Shown here: positions 38,943 through 48,281 of the stretch, one piece after another
Numbering within the stretch: the stretch's first letter is position 1
How the letters are laid out: every line of letters begins with the position of its first letter
Translations under genes and position numbers: made by a program
Assembly (NCBI GenBank): GCA_937995825.1
Contig: CALKJO010000008.1
Location: forward strand, 62,001 to 126,000
DNA from: an uncultured Anaerolineae bacterium
GTDB lineage: Bacteria; Chloroflexota; Anaerolineae; Aggregatilineales; Phototrophicaceae
DNA length: 64,000 bases
Direction of reading: 5' to 3'
The notes under the pieces: model-generated
The model's database searches: none
What the model was told of the DNA's origin: nothing
What the model saw: the letters and a program-made list of their open reading frames with translations, nothing else

Positions 38943-39023
38943 TCCGCGCTCGGTCTGTTCCCGGCTGACGTAGATCGTGTATAGTAGGCGCACATCTGAG
39001 GCAGGGAACATAGGTCAACAGTC

Positions 39024-39986
39024 ATGGTGAACATATTTTGGCAGGATCAGCGCGTCGTGGTGACGGGCGGGAGTGGTTTTCTCGGCTCATTCGTCGTCGA
39101 GAGACTGCGCGCGCGCGGCGCGGGGTCGATCATTGTGCCGCGCAGGGCGCAGTATGACCTGCGCCAGCGCGCCGCCATCGACGATCTGCTCAGCGACTCC
39201 CGCCCGACGATGGTGATCCACCTGGCGGCAACCGTCGGCGGGATCGGCGCGAACCGCGAGCGCCCGGCAGAGTTTTTCTACGACAATCTGATGATGAGCG
39301 CGCAGCTTCTCGACGCCAGCTATCGCATGGGGGTTGAGAAGTTCGTCGGCATCGGCACGATCTGCGCCTATCCCAAGATCACGCCGATCCCACTTCAGGA
39401 AGATCATCTCTGGGACGGCTTCCCCGAAGAGACCAACGCGCCCTACGGCATCGCTAAGCGCGCCCTGCTGATGCAGAGCCAGGCGTATCGCCAGCAGTAC
39501 GGCTACAACGCGATCCACCTGATGCCGGTCAATCTCTACGGACCGCGCGATAACTTCGACCTGAAAACGTCGCACGTGATCCCCGCCCTGATCCGCAAGA
39601 CCATTGAAGCACAGGCGCGCGGCGATGATCAGATCGTCGTCTGGGGCGATGGGACGCCGACACGGGAATTTCTCTACGTCGAGGACGCCGCTGAAGGCAT
39701 CGTCATGGCGGCGGAGCGCTACAACGATCCCGATCCGGTCAATTTAGGCAGCGGCATGGAGATCAGCATCCGCGATCTAGTCAGCACGATCACGCGGCTG
39801 ATCGGCTTCGAGGGGCGCATCGTCTGGGACACGGAAAAACCAAACGGTCAGCCGCGCCGACGGCTGGATGTATCGCGGGCAAAGGCGCGCTTCGGCTTTG
39901 AAGCGCGCACGCCGTTTGAGCCTGGCTTGCAGAAAACCATCGCCTGGTATCGGGAACAGACCGCGCTCAGTGCGCCTGGGGGATAG
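39024..39986 (+). CDS. NAD-dependent epimerase/dehydratase, GDP-L-fucose synthase-like
   Basis: [88 protein letters not shown]. Confidence 0.88.
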   Translation: MVNIFWQDQRVVVTGGSGFLGSFVVERLRARGAGSIIVPRRAQYDLRQRAAIDDLLSDSRPTMVIHLAATVGGIGANRERPAEFFYDNLMMSAQLLDASYRMGVEKFVGIGTICAYPKITPIPLQEDHLWDGFPEETNAPYGIAKRALLMQSQAYRQQYGYNAIHLMPVNLYGPRDNFDLKTSHVIPALIRKTIEAQARGDDQIVVWGDGTPTREFLYVEDAAEGIVMAAERYNDPDPVNLGSGMEISIRDLVSTITRLIGFEGRIVWDTEKPNGQPRRRLDVSRAKARFGFEARTPFEPGLQKTIAWYREQTALSAPGG

Positions 39987-40001
39987 ACTCCCCCGGCGCA
40001 C
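39970..40001. terminator. Bidirectional hairpin between convergent epimerase and aldolase genes
   Basis: GTGCGCC(T)GGGGG / CCCCCGGCGCAC with 7-nt loop containing the TAG stop of the epimerase gene. Confidence 0.6.
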
Positions 40002-40018
40002 CCAGATCGAAGGCGGAC

Positions 40019-41119
40019 TTACGCCACTGTCACATCCGCACACAGATAGACATCCTGAATCGCCCGCAGCAGCGCCGCGCCTTCCTCCAGCGGACGCTGG
40101 AACGCCTTGCGACCGCTGATCAAGCCCATGCCGCCGGCGCGCTTGTTGACGACCGCCGTCATGACCGCTTCTGCCAAGTCGCTTTCGCCGCTGGACGCGC
40201 CGCCGCTGCTGATCAGCCCCGCCCGCCCCATGTAGCCGTTGACGACCTGATAGCGCGTCAGGTCGATCAGGTTAGGGCTGGTCAGGTGGGTGTAGATGCG
40301 CTCGTCCAGCTTGCCATAAGATGATCCACCCGTGTTGAGCGCTTTATAGCCGCCGTTGTGAGTCGGGAGTTTCTGCTTGATGATGTCGGCTTCAATCGTG
40401 ACGCCGAGATGATTCGCCTGTGCGGTCAGGTCGGCGGCGGTCTCGTGATTGACGCCGTTGACCTTGAACTGCGGATTGCGCATATAGCACCAGAGAATAG
40501 TCGCCATGCCATATTCATGCGCGCGGTAGAAGGCTTCTGCCACTTCTACAAGCTGGCGTGTGCTGTCTTCACTGCCGAAGTAGACCGTTGCGCCAACCGC
40601 CACTGCGCCCATGTCCCATGCCTGCTCAACCTGCCCGAACATCACCTGCTCAAATTTATTCGGATAGGTCAGCAGCTCATTATGGTTGATCTTGACGATG
40701 AAGGGGATTTTGTGCGCGTATTTACGGGCAACCGCGCCCAGAACGCCAAAGGTGCTGGCGACGGCGTTGCAGCCGCCCTCAATCGCCAGCTTCACAATGT
40801 TTTCCGGGTCAAAATAGATCGGATTCGGCGCAAACGATGCGCCCGCGCTGTGTTCGATGCCCTGATCGACCGGCAGGATCGAGACATAGCCCGTCCCAGC
40901 CAGGCGTCCGTGGTTCAAAATCTGCGCCAAGCTGCGCAGAGTTTGTGGGCTGCGGTCGGAATGCGCCCAAACGCGGTCGATGAAATCGGGTCCCGGCAGA
41001 TGCAGATGTGCTTTATCAATCGTCTTCGAGGTATGCGTCAGCAGATCGGCGTGATCGCCAAGCAGTTGGGCGATCCGGTCGATGGTGAGTGGGGCTTCCG
41101 TTACAGGAGCAAGAGCCAT
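40019..41119 (-). CDS. Class I fructose-bisphosphate aldolase (FbaB/archaeal type)
   Basis: [86 protein letters not shown]. Confidence 0.88.
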   Translation of the reverse strand: MALAPVTEAPLTIDRIAQLLGDHADLLTHTSKTIDKAHLHLPGPDFIDRVWAHSDRSPQTLRSLAQILNHGRLAGTGYVSILPVDQGIEHSAGASFAPNPIYFDPENIVKLAIEGGCNAVASTFGVLGAVARKYAHKIPFIVKINHNELLTYPNKFEQVMFGQVEQAWDMGAVAVGATVYFGSEDSTRQLVEVAEAFYRAHEYGMATILWCYMRNPQFKVNGVNHETAADLTAQANHLGVTIEADIIKQKLPTHNGGYKALNTGGSSYGKLDERIYTHLTSPNLIDLTRYQVVNGYMGRAGLISSGGASSGESDLAEAVMTAVVNKRAGGMGLISGRKAFQRPLEEGAALLRAIQDVYLCADVTVA

Positions 41120-41406
41120 CGTGATAAACTCCATCCTAAACAGCGATAGCGCATCAAGTATATCATTTTCTGATCGCACTAACCTGACCGAATCGCGGCA
41201 TAATAATAAAGAAAACTCTCGACATCCGAAAGCCCTGCTGCCATGAAGCCGTTCGAAGCGACAAGCCAGTTTTTGTAAGGGTATCATCATCGATATCAGT
41301 CGGGCGGCGGAAAGTCAATTGGGCAAAGGCAGCGCTTTTCGGGTAAGCTTGCCTGCGCTGGCTGAACCCCAACCAGAAACAGGACAGGCGTAGAAAAGGC
41401 AGACCA

Positions 41407-42153
41407 ATGCGCGTGAATCTCATGGATAAAGTGGCGCTGGTGACCGGATCAGCGCACCGCGTCGGGCGAGCGATTGCGCTGGAACTGGCGCGAGTCGGCG
41501 TTCACATTCTGGTGCATTACAATACGTCAAGCGAGGAGACCGTCAGAGCCGCCGTGCGCGATATTAAGTCGCTGGGGGTTGAAGCTTATGCGGTGCAGGC
41601 GAATATCAGCACGCGCGAAGGTGTCAGCGCCGCCTTCGACGCGCTGCGGACTCATTTCGGACGGCTCGACATCCTGGTCAACAGCGCCTCGAACTTTCAG
41701 CGCCGGGCGCTGATGGACGTGACGCTTGAGGAATGGAACGAGACCATCGCGATCAACCTGACCGCGCCCTTTCTCTGCACGCAGGAGGCGGTTAAACTGA
41801 TGCGCCAGAACACGCCGTCCGGCGGCTGCATCATCAACATCTGCGACAACAGCGCCCTTCAGCCCTGGGTCGATTACGCGCATCATGGCGTCAGCAAAGC
41901 CGGCTTATGGGCGCTGACGCAGGTCAGCGCCGCCAGTCTCGGACCCGACATTCGCGTCAACGCCATCATCCCCGGTGCGGTTCTCAAGCCGCCGGACTTC
42001 AGCGAGGAAACCTGGATCAAGCTCTCTGCCAGAGCGCCCATCGGACGCCCCGGCACGGCGGAGGATGTCGGGCGCGCGGTCGTTTATCTGGCGAGCGAGG
42101 ACTTCCTGACCGGCGCGCTGCTGCATGTGGACGGCGGCGAACGCCTGATCTGA
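41407..42153 (+). CDS. SDR family oxidoreductase (pteridine reductase-like)
   Basis: VALVTGSAHRVGRAIALELARVG, HHGVSKAGLWALTQ, NAIIPGAV. Confidence 0.88.
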   Translation: MRVNLMDKVALVTGSAHRVGRAIALELARVGVHILVHYNTSSEETVRAAVRDIKSLGVEAYAVQANISTREGVSAAFDALRTHFGRLDILVNSASNFQRRALMDVTLEEWNETIAINLTAPFLCTQEAVKLMRQNTPSGGCIINICDNSALQPWVDYAHHGVSKAGLWALTQVSAASLGPDIRVNAIIPGAVLKPPDFSEETWIKLSARAPIGRPGTAEDVGRAVVYLASEDFLTGALLHVDGGERLI

Positions 42154-42230
42154 AAAACGGCTGAGACCGCTCTGGCGCAGGCGGCGCAGCGTGTTACAAT
42201 GCGGGCATCAACGGAAGGGTTGTTGTACCG

Positions 42231-43751
42231 ATGAACAAACCGAATATCCTGCTGGTGATCCTCGACACAACGCGCCGCGATCACCTCTCCGCCTATGGCT
42301 TCCCCAAACTGACCACGCCGCACCTCGACGCTTTCGCAGCGGAGTCGGCGCTGTTCACCCGCGCGGTCGCGCCCGCTCAGTGGACGATCCCCGCTCATGC
42401 GTCGATTTTCACCGGGCTGTATCCTGGCGCGCACGGCGTCACGCAGAGCATCAGCGCTGTGGACGCCATGCAGCCCACGCTGGCGGAAATTCTGCGCGCC
42501 GACGGCTATCGCACCGCCGCCTTCTGCAACAATCCGCTGGTCGGCGTGCTGTTCAACGGCTTGCAGCGCGGCTTCGATGAGTTCTATAACTACGCCAGCG
42601 CCATTCCGCAGCGCCCACCGGGCGCGCAGACGCCGCTGCGCCGCGCCTTCATCCGGCGCGTTCAGCCGTATACGCGGCGCTTTGCCAACATCTTCGCCCG
42701 CCATGATACGCTTTTCCGCTTGGCGCTCTCGCCCCGCTGGACGCCGATCTGGTCGAAGGCGATCAACTTCAAAGGCAGCACGCCCGACTCAGTGAGCGAT
42801 CTGATCCAATGGATTTCAGCGCGCCGCCGCGACGATCCGCCCTTCTTCGCCTTCCTCAATCTGATGGGCGCGCACCTACCCTACCATCCCCCCTCGGATG
42901 CGCTTGAAGCAGTCGCGCCAGAGCTGAAAAACGACAAGCGCGCCTACGCCTTCATCCGCCAGTTCAACGCCGATGCCGCTGGGTGGGCGAGTCCTCCGCT
43001 CGAACCCTACACCGACTGGCAGCAGCACGCGCTTCACGCCTTCTACGACGCCGAACTGCATTATCAGGATCGCGATCTGGGGCGGCTGTTCAGCGCATTG
43101 AAGGCATCTGGCGCATTGGAGAACACGGTCGTGATCGTGGCTGCCGATCATGGCGAGGCACACGGCGAGCATGATCTGTTCGGGCATGGCTTCAACGTCC
43201 ATCAGGAATTGGTGCATGTCCCGCTCATCATCCACGATCCGGAGCGCTTCAAACCCGGAGCGCAGATCAGCGCCAACGTCAGCACGCGCCGCCTGTTCCA
43301 CACGATTTTAGAGCGCGCTGGCGTCCTGCCGCCGCTGGCGGAGGGCGATCCCAATGCTGATATCTACCGCCTGACGCTGGCGAATCCAGATGGCGAACGA
43401 GCCGCGTTTTCGGAGGCGTTTCCACCGATCATCTTCCTCAACGTCCTGAAGCACCGAATGCCCGACCGCGTGGTCAAGCTCCAGCTTGGCTCGGTGCGGC
43501 GCGGAGTCTATGCTGGCGACATCAAGCTGACCGTCCGCGATGCTGAAGGCGGGCTTGAGGTCGAGCGGCTGTACAACGTCGCCGCCGATCCGCTTGAAGC
43601 GCAGCCGCTCCCGCTGTCCGATCCAGCGGTCGAGCCGATGCGGGCAGAGATCGAGCGCTTCGCCGCCGCCTCCACGCCGCAGAACGGCGAACGCGCTGAC
43701 GCCAGCCCCGAAGTTCTGGAGCGGCTGCGCGATCTCGGCTATATCGAGTGA
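42231..43751 (+). CDS. Sulfatase/alkaline phosphatase superfamily hydrolase
   Basis: KPNILLVILDTTRRDHLSAYG, QWTIPAHASIFTGLYPGAHGV, VVIVAADHGEAHGEHDLFGHG. Confidence 0.88.
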   Translation: MNKPNILLVILDTTRRDHLSAYGFPKLTTPHLDAFAAESALFTRAVAPAQWTIPAHASIFTGLYPGAHGVTQSISAVDAMQPTLAEILRADGYRTAAFCNNPLVGVLFNGLQRGFDEFYNYASAIPQRPPGAQTPLRRAFIRRVQPYTRRFANIFARHDTLFRLALSPRWTPIWSKAINFKGSTPDSVSDLIQWISARRRDDPPFFAFLNLMGAHLPYHPPSDALEAVAPELKNDKRAYAFIRQFNADAAGWASPPLEPYTDWQQHALHAFYDAELHYQDRDLGRLFSALKASGALENTVVIVAADHGEAHGEHDLFGHGFNVHQELVHVPLIIHDPERFKPGAQISANVSTRRLFHTILERAGVLPPLAEGDPNADIYRLTLANPDGERAAFSEAFPPIIFLNVLKHRMPDRVVKLQLGSVRRGVYAGDIKLTVRDAEGGLEVERLYNVAADPLEAQPLPLSDPAVEPMRAEIERFAAASTPQNGERADASPEVLERLRDLGYIE

Positions 43752-43757
43752 GGCGCG

Positions 43758-45119
43758 ATGCCCTTTCAGAATGAGGCTGAAGCCGTCACCTACATTTTTC
43801 GATCCCTGAAGCGCGTTGGTGGGCTTGCCGGACGCGGACTCGACGAACACACCCGCGATATCACCCCAACGCGCCGTCTGCTCGGCATGACCGGGCTGCT
43901 CGACAGCCCGCGCGAATACGCCGTGATCACGGGCAGCAAAGGCAAAGGATCAACAACCGCAATCACCACCAAGCTCTTGCAGCATCTCGGTCACACCGTC
44001 GGTATGATCAGCAGTCCGCACTTGATCAGCTACCGCGAACGCATCCGCGTTAATGGGCGCGCCATTCCAGAGGGGGACTTATGTCGCATTCTTGGCGACC
44101 TTGAACCCCAGATCGACGCGATTGAGTCACAAATGCGCGCCGACCGCTATTTCAGCCCGCAGGGGATTTTCTTAGCGGTCGCGCTGCGCTGGTTCGATGA
44201 GCAGAACGTCGGCGCGGCGGTGCTGGAAGTCGGGCGCGGCGGACGCTATGATGATATCGCCGTCGTCCCCAATCGGCTGTCGCTGTTCACACCGATCATG
44301 CTCGAACATACCCACTATCTCGGCTCGACGCTGGCGCGCATCGCCTGGCACAAAGCCGGGATCATGAAGCCGCTCAGCTATGCCTACAGCGTCCCGCAGG
44401 CATCCGAAGTGCTGGATGTGCTGCAAGCCGAGGCGGATGCGCTCGGCGCAGAGTTCGCCTGGATCGCGCCGATGGACATGGGGCAGTACGTCGCCACCGA
44501 TACCGACGGCGTCCGCTTCACGCTGGGGCGCTATGGCGAGGTCAAAATCTCGCTGCTGGGGCGCTATCAAGTCGAAAATGCGACACTGGCGGTGCAGGGC
44601 GCGGGCAACATGCACGCCCGTCTGCCCGGCATCCCGCATGGCTCAAGCGCGTATGTCGAGGCGATCCGCGCTGGTCTCGCTGATGTGACCTGGGCGGGAC
44701 GGCTGCAAAAATTGCAGGATCAGCCCGCTGTCTATCTCGACGGCGCGATCAATGCTGAGTCTGCACGGCTGCTGCTTGCCAGCCTGCATGAACGCATGAC
44801 CGATCCGATCATCGCCATCGTCGGCGTCCCCGATGACAAGGATTATCTCGGCGTTTACCGTGAACTCGGCATGGCGGCGGAGACGCTGATCCTGACCGAG
44901 ACCAAACGCAACGCGACGCTGCACTTCCCTGATCCGGACGCCGCCGTTGCTGCTGCCAGACGCATTAACAACGACTCCCATTTTGCCCCTACGTTACAGG
45001 CGGCGGTCGAGATGGCGCTGCAGCGCGCCGGACGCGATGGGACGATCATCATCGCCGGCACGCAGTCGATTGTTGCCGATGCCGTCAGCCTGTGGGGGCT
45101 GAGCTTCGAGACCATCTAA
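43758..45119 (+). CDS. folC: Folylpolyglutamate synthase/dihydrofolate synthase
   Basis: YAVITGSKGKGSTTAITTKLLQHLGHTVGMISSPHL, VLEVGRGGRYDDIAVV, YLDGAINAESARLLL. Confidence 0.85.
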   Translation: MPFQNEAEAVTYIFRSLKRVGGLAGRGLDEHTRDITPTRRLLGMTGLLDSPREYAVITGSKGKGSTTAITTKLLQHLGHTVGMISSPHLISYRERIRVNGRAIPEGDLCRILGDLEPQIDAIESQMRADRYFSPQGIFLAVALRWFDEQNVGAAVLEVGRGGRYDDIAVVPNRLSLFTPIMLEHTHYLGSTLARIAWHKAGIMKPLSYAYSVPQASEVLDVLQAEADALGAEFAWIAPMDMGQYVATDTDGVRFTLGRYGEVKISLLGRYQVENATLAVQGAGNMHARLPGIPHGSSAYVEAIRAGLADVTWAGRLQKLQDQPAVYLDGAINAESARLLLASLHERMTDPIIAIVGVPDDKDYLGVYRELGMAAETLILTETKRNATLHFPDPDAAVAAARRINNDSHFAPTLQAAVEMALQRAGRDGTIIIAGTQSIVADAVSLWGLSFETI

Positions 45120-45246
45120 GCGCTGCAGCCGCGCAGAAAAATCATTCAGCGGCAGCGCTCGCAGTCATCTTTCAATTTAGGTCAGCACGAGAATGCATCT
45201 ATAATGACATTTAGTGAAAGTCACTAAAAACAGATAGGAATTTTTT

Positions 45247-45663
45247 ATGCACTTCTCGAAAGATCTCCTCCACGTATGGAAGCGCTGGTGGGCAATGGTT
45301 TACACCGACCGCGCGGACGCGCATCTGCTGCACGAGGAATTTGAAGCATCAATCGCGGATGCTGATCGCGCTCTGCGGATCATCCCGAACGCGGCGGACG
45401 TGCTGTTTACACGCGCGCGCGCGCTCCACCGGATGGGGCGCATGGACGAGGCGCTGCGCGATCTGCAGGCGGCGCTGGCGTTGGAACCGCGCTTCGCCTC
45501 CATCTATGCCCACCGCGCCCTGATCCATCTGGAGCGCGGCGATCTGGAGGACGCTATCGGGGATGCCAACATCGCGCATTATTACAATCCAACGCTGCGC
45601 ATACCTGAGCTGGTGCGCGCGCGCGTTGATGCCGCGCAGCAGTTCAGTTACTATCGCGCATAA
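45247..45663 (+). CDS. Small TPR-repeat protein
   Basis: ADADRALRIIPNAADVLFTRARALHRMGRMDEALRDLQAALALEPRFASIYAHRALIHLERGDLEDAI. Confidence 0.75.
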   Translation: MHFSKDLLHVWKRWWAMVYTDRADAHLLHEEFEASIADADRALRIIPNAADVLFTRARALHRMGRMDEALRDLQAALALEPRFASIYAHRALIHLERGDLEDAIGDANIAHYYNPTLRIPELVRARVDAAQQFSYYRA

Positions 45664-45758
45664 ACACATTGTGCGAAATGAGGCTTGATCCTATCGGCTG
45701 AATGCGCCACGATTTGAGCCAAGTTAGCTGACAATCTGCAAGAACAATGGGAGCCGTC

Positions 45759-46340
45759 GTGACAAAAATCGGTGTTCTGGCGCTGCAAGGCGCATTCATT
45801 GAACATGAGACGATGCTGCAAAAAGTGGGCGCGGAACCGGTTGAGGTGCGTCTGCCCGATCAGCTTGATGATCTGGATGGGCTGATCATCCCTGGGGGAG
45901 AAAGCACCACCATCGGTCGGCTGGCGGTCGCGTATGGGTTGATCGAGCCGCTGCGTCAGTTTGCGCAGCGCAAACCGACCTGGGGGACGTGCGCCGGGAT
46001 GATCTTTCTGGCGAAAGACATCGGCATCGACCGCCAGCCAATCTTGGGGATGATGGACATCGCCGTCAATCGGAATGCCTTCGGACGCCAAATCGACAGC
46101 TTTGAGACCGACTTGAACATCCCTGTAATCGGCGATCCGCCGTTTCATGCCGTCTTTATCCGCGCGCCAGTGGTAACGGAGGTCGGTGAGGGTGTGGATG
46201 TGCTGGCGCGGCTGAACGATGGGCGAATCGTCGGGGTTCAGCAGGGGCATTGGCTGGCGACCGCCTTTCATCCCGAACTGACGCACGATGATCGCCTGCA
46301 CCGCCACTTCTTATCCTTGGTCAGTCGGGACAAATCTTGA
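45759..46340 (+). CDS. pdxT: Pyridoxal 5'-phosphate synthase glutaminase subunit
   Basis: TKIGVLALQGAFIEHE, IIPGGESTTIGRLA, WGTCAGMIFLAKD, FHPELTHDDRLHRHFL; GTG with GGGAG upstream. Confidence 0.93.
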   Translation: MTKIGVLALQGAFIEHETMLQKVGAEPVEVRLPDQLDDLDGLIIPGGESTTIGRLAVAYGLIEPLRQFAQRKPTWGTCAGMIFLAKDIGIDRQPILGMMDIAVNRNAFGRQIDSFETDLNIPVIGDPPFHAVFIRAPVVTEVGEGVDVLARLNDGRIVGVQQGHWLATAFHPELTHDDRLHRHFLSLVSRDKS

Positions 46341-46438
46341 GCAATTTGCCCTTGACGCGCCATTTCCAATGCTTCATTATTTCACGCTTTGCAGTACAAT
46401 GACTTCATGGTTCCGGTTTGCACAGGCGAGAGAAACGC

Positions 46439-46690
46439 ATGATCTACGATCTCCTTGAAGACACGTTCCTGATGGTTGATTACAGCGACGACGACGCGCT
46501 GGAGAACGATAATCTCGAAGACGAGAGAATCTTCGAAGAAGATGATCTGGACGACGACTTTTACGACGACGACGAAGAAGAAGAAGAAGACGACGACGAC
46601 GACTTGTACGACGACGACGACTTTTACGACGACGACGACGACGACTTTTACGACGACGACGATTTCTACGACGATGATGACGAGCTTTAA
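46439..46690 (+). CDS. Extremely Asp-rich repeat protein (83 aa)
   Basis: MIYDLLEDTFLMVDYSDDDALEND...DDDFYDDDEEEEEDDDDDLYDDDDFYDDDDDDFYDDDDFYDDDDEL; 39 D + 12 E of 83 residues, one Arg. Confidence 0.65.
   Translation: MIYDLLEDTFLMVDYSDDDALENDNLEDERIFEEDDLDDDFYDDDEEEEEDDDDDLYDDDDFYDDDDDDFYDDDDFYDDDDEL
46550..46680. repeat. Low-complexity GAC-rich trinucleotide tract
   Basis: Runs of (GAC)n interrupted by TTTTAC/TTCTAC (Phe-Tyr) and GAA codons. Confidence 0.9.
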
Positions 46691-47666
46691 TGCTCGCGCC
46701 CTGCGTCTGCTGCGGTGGAGTGGGCTTGCGCTGGCGCTGCTGCTGATGTTCGGCGCAGCGTCAGCGCAGGACGCGCCGGTCGTCACGGTTGAAGCCGGCG
46801 ATTTTCGCGCTCTAGCGGTCATCGAAGCTGGAATGCGCCTGCTCGTCGCAGATGCAGCGTCGGATCATGTCCGCGTTTATGACATCACCCAGATCAGCGC
46901 GCCGACGCTGATCACCTCTGCTAGTTTGGCTGGCACGCCGCTGGCGCTGGCATCCGCGCAGGACTTCGCCATTGCCGCCGTTCGCACTGGAGGACGGGAG
47001 GATGCGCTCGAAGTGATCACGGCGCTGCCGTATAACCGGCGTTTCCCATACATGATGATCAACTTTATCGAAGTCCCGCGCGGAGTCAGAGATATTAGCC
47101 TGTCCCCGGATGGTGGACGCGGGATTGCTATCGGTGAGAATGCTTATACACTGCTGGAGATCATCGCACCGGAGGAAATTAGCGCGGTCACCATCGAGAC
47201 AGAGCGCATGATTAGCGCTGCCGCGATCGCAGATCAGCGCGTGTTCATTGCATTTGAGGGCGAAGCCGCGCTCCAGGTTCTGCTGATCCGCAGCGGCGCG
47301 AGCGCAGCGCCGGAAGCGACCATCGCGCTGGACTCGCCCGTTCGCGGAATCGCCGTCAGCGCGGATGGCGCGCTGGTCGGTGTTCTTACTGAAGGTCAGA
47401 TATTCATCCTCGACTTATCCGACCTGTCCGTCCGCGCGCAGAGTGCAGCACAGGCGTCCGCGCTGCGCTTTATCGATGCGGACAGCGCCGATGTGGTAAC
47501 TCTGGACGCAGCGCGGACGCGCATTCAGCTTTACGATCTCCGAGGGGACGCGCTGCGCGCCCTGAACGCGCTGCAGCTGAGCCAGGCGGCGCGCCAGCTT
47601 ACGACTTTCGGCGACTTCATCTTCGTCACCGACGGCGGCAGCGTCAATATCTTCAGCGCGCGCTGA
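46677..47666 (+). CDS. Secreted beta-propeller-like protein
   Basis: Signal peptide MTSFNARALRLLRWSGLALALLLMFGAASAQD; repeats LAVIEAGMRLLVADAASDHVRVYDI, ISLSPDGGRGIAIGENAYTLLEI; ATG 46674 or 46677. Confidence 0.7.
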   Translation: MTSFNARALRLLRWSGLALALLLMFGAASAQDAPVVTVEAGDFRALAVIEAGMRLLVADAASDHVRVYDITQISAPTLITSASLAGTPLALASAQDFAIAAVRTGGREDALEVITALPYNRRFPYMMINFIEVPRGVRDISLSPDGGRGIAIGENAYTLLEIIAPEEISAVTIETERMISAAAIADQRVFIAFEGEAALQVLLIRSGASAAPEATIALDSPVRGIAVSADGALVGVLTEGQIFILDLSDLSVRAQSAAQASALRFIDADSADVVTLDAARTRIQLYDLRGDALRALNALQLSQAARQLTTFGDFIFVTDGGSVNIFSAR

Positions 47667-47745
47667 GAAAAACGGGCAGGCTTGAGAAGCCCGGTGCAGA
47701 TATGCATCAGCGCCGTCTGCGTCAGGATGTGCTAGTGCGCTGATC

Positions 47746-48219
47746 TCAGCCGCCCGACGGCGTCACCACTGGCACGAGATCGAGCGGGGTATTGGTCGGG
47801 ATCGGCAGCGCTGTGTCGGTCGGCGCGGGCGTGCTGGTCGGGATCGGCAGCGGCGTATCGGTCAGGAGCGGCGTCAGCGTCGGCGCGGGCGTGATCGTTG
47901 GGAAGATGAACGGGGTCGCGGTCGGCTGCGGGGGGGGGATGAAGATCGGCGGCTGCGTCACGATCTGAAAGGTCGGCTGAATGATCTGCACCTGGGTGAA
48001 GGTCGGCGGGATAGTTGCGCCTTCGCCTGGATTGGTTCGGGTCGGTAAAACAACCGTTGTTGGGGGAAGTGTCTGAATGGGCGCGGTTGGTGTGGGGCGG
48101 TTTGGCTGCGGCGCAGTACTCCAGAGCAGCAGCCCGGCGCAGTAAAACGGCAGTGTAGCGACAATGATGCCAAAGAAAACGATCCTGAGCTGGCGGCGCT
48201 GGCGTTCAACAGGATTCAT
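47746..48219 (-). CDS. Single-pass membrane protein with Pro/Thr-rich repetitive extracytoplasmic tail
   Basis: One TM near the N-terminus then PTPTAPIQTLPPTT...TDTPLPIPTSTPAPTDTALPIPTNTPLDLVP. Confidence 0.6.
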   Translation of the reverse strand: MNPVERQRRQLRIVFFGIIVATLPFYCAGLLLWSTAPQPNRPTPTAPIQTLPPTTVVLPTRTNPGEGATIPPTFTQVQIIQPTFQIVTQPPIFIPPPQPTATPFIFPTITPAPTLTPLLTDTPLPIPTSTPAPTDTALPIPTNTPLDLVPVVTPSGG

Positions 48220-48281
48220 TCCGTGTGCTTTCTTAAGTATGTATGCCCTTATGCCCTGTCACCGCCTAATCATAGCACAAC

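Noticed and set aside
46476-46673. Thr-rich N-terminal extension (TTTTFTTTTTT) of the 46476..47666 ORF
   Set aside because: It is the alternate frame of the GAC repeat; a proper signal peptide starts at 46674/46677, so the true CDS begins there.
46382-46822. Minus-strand poly-Val ORF (VVVKVVVVVVVKVVV)
   Set aside because: Antisense shadow of the GAC tract; no RBS or family similarity.
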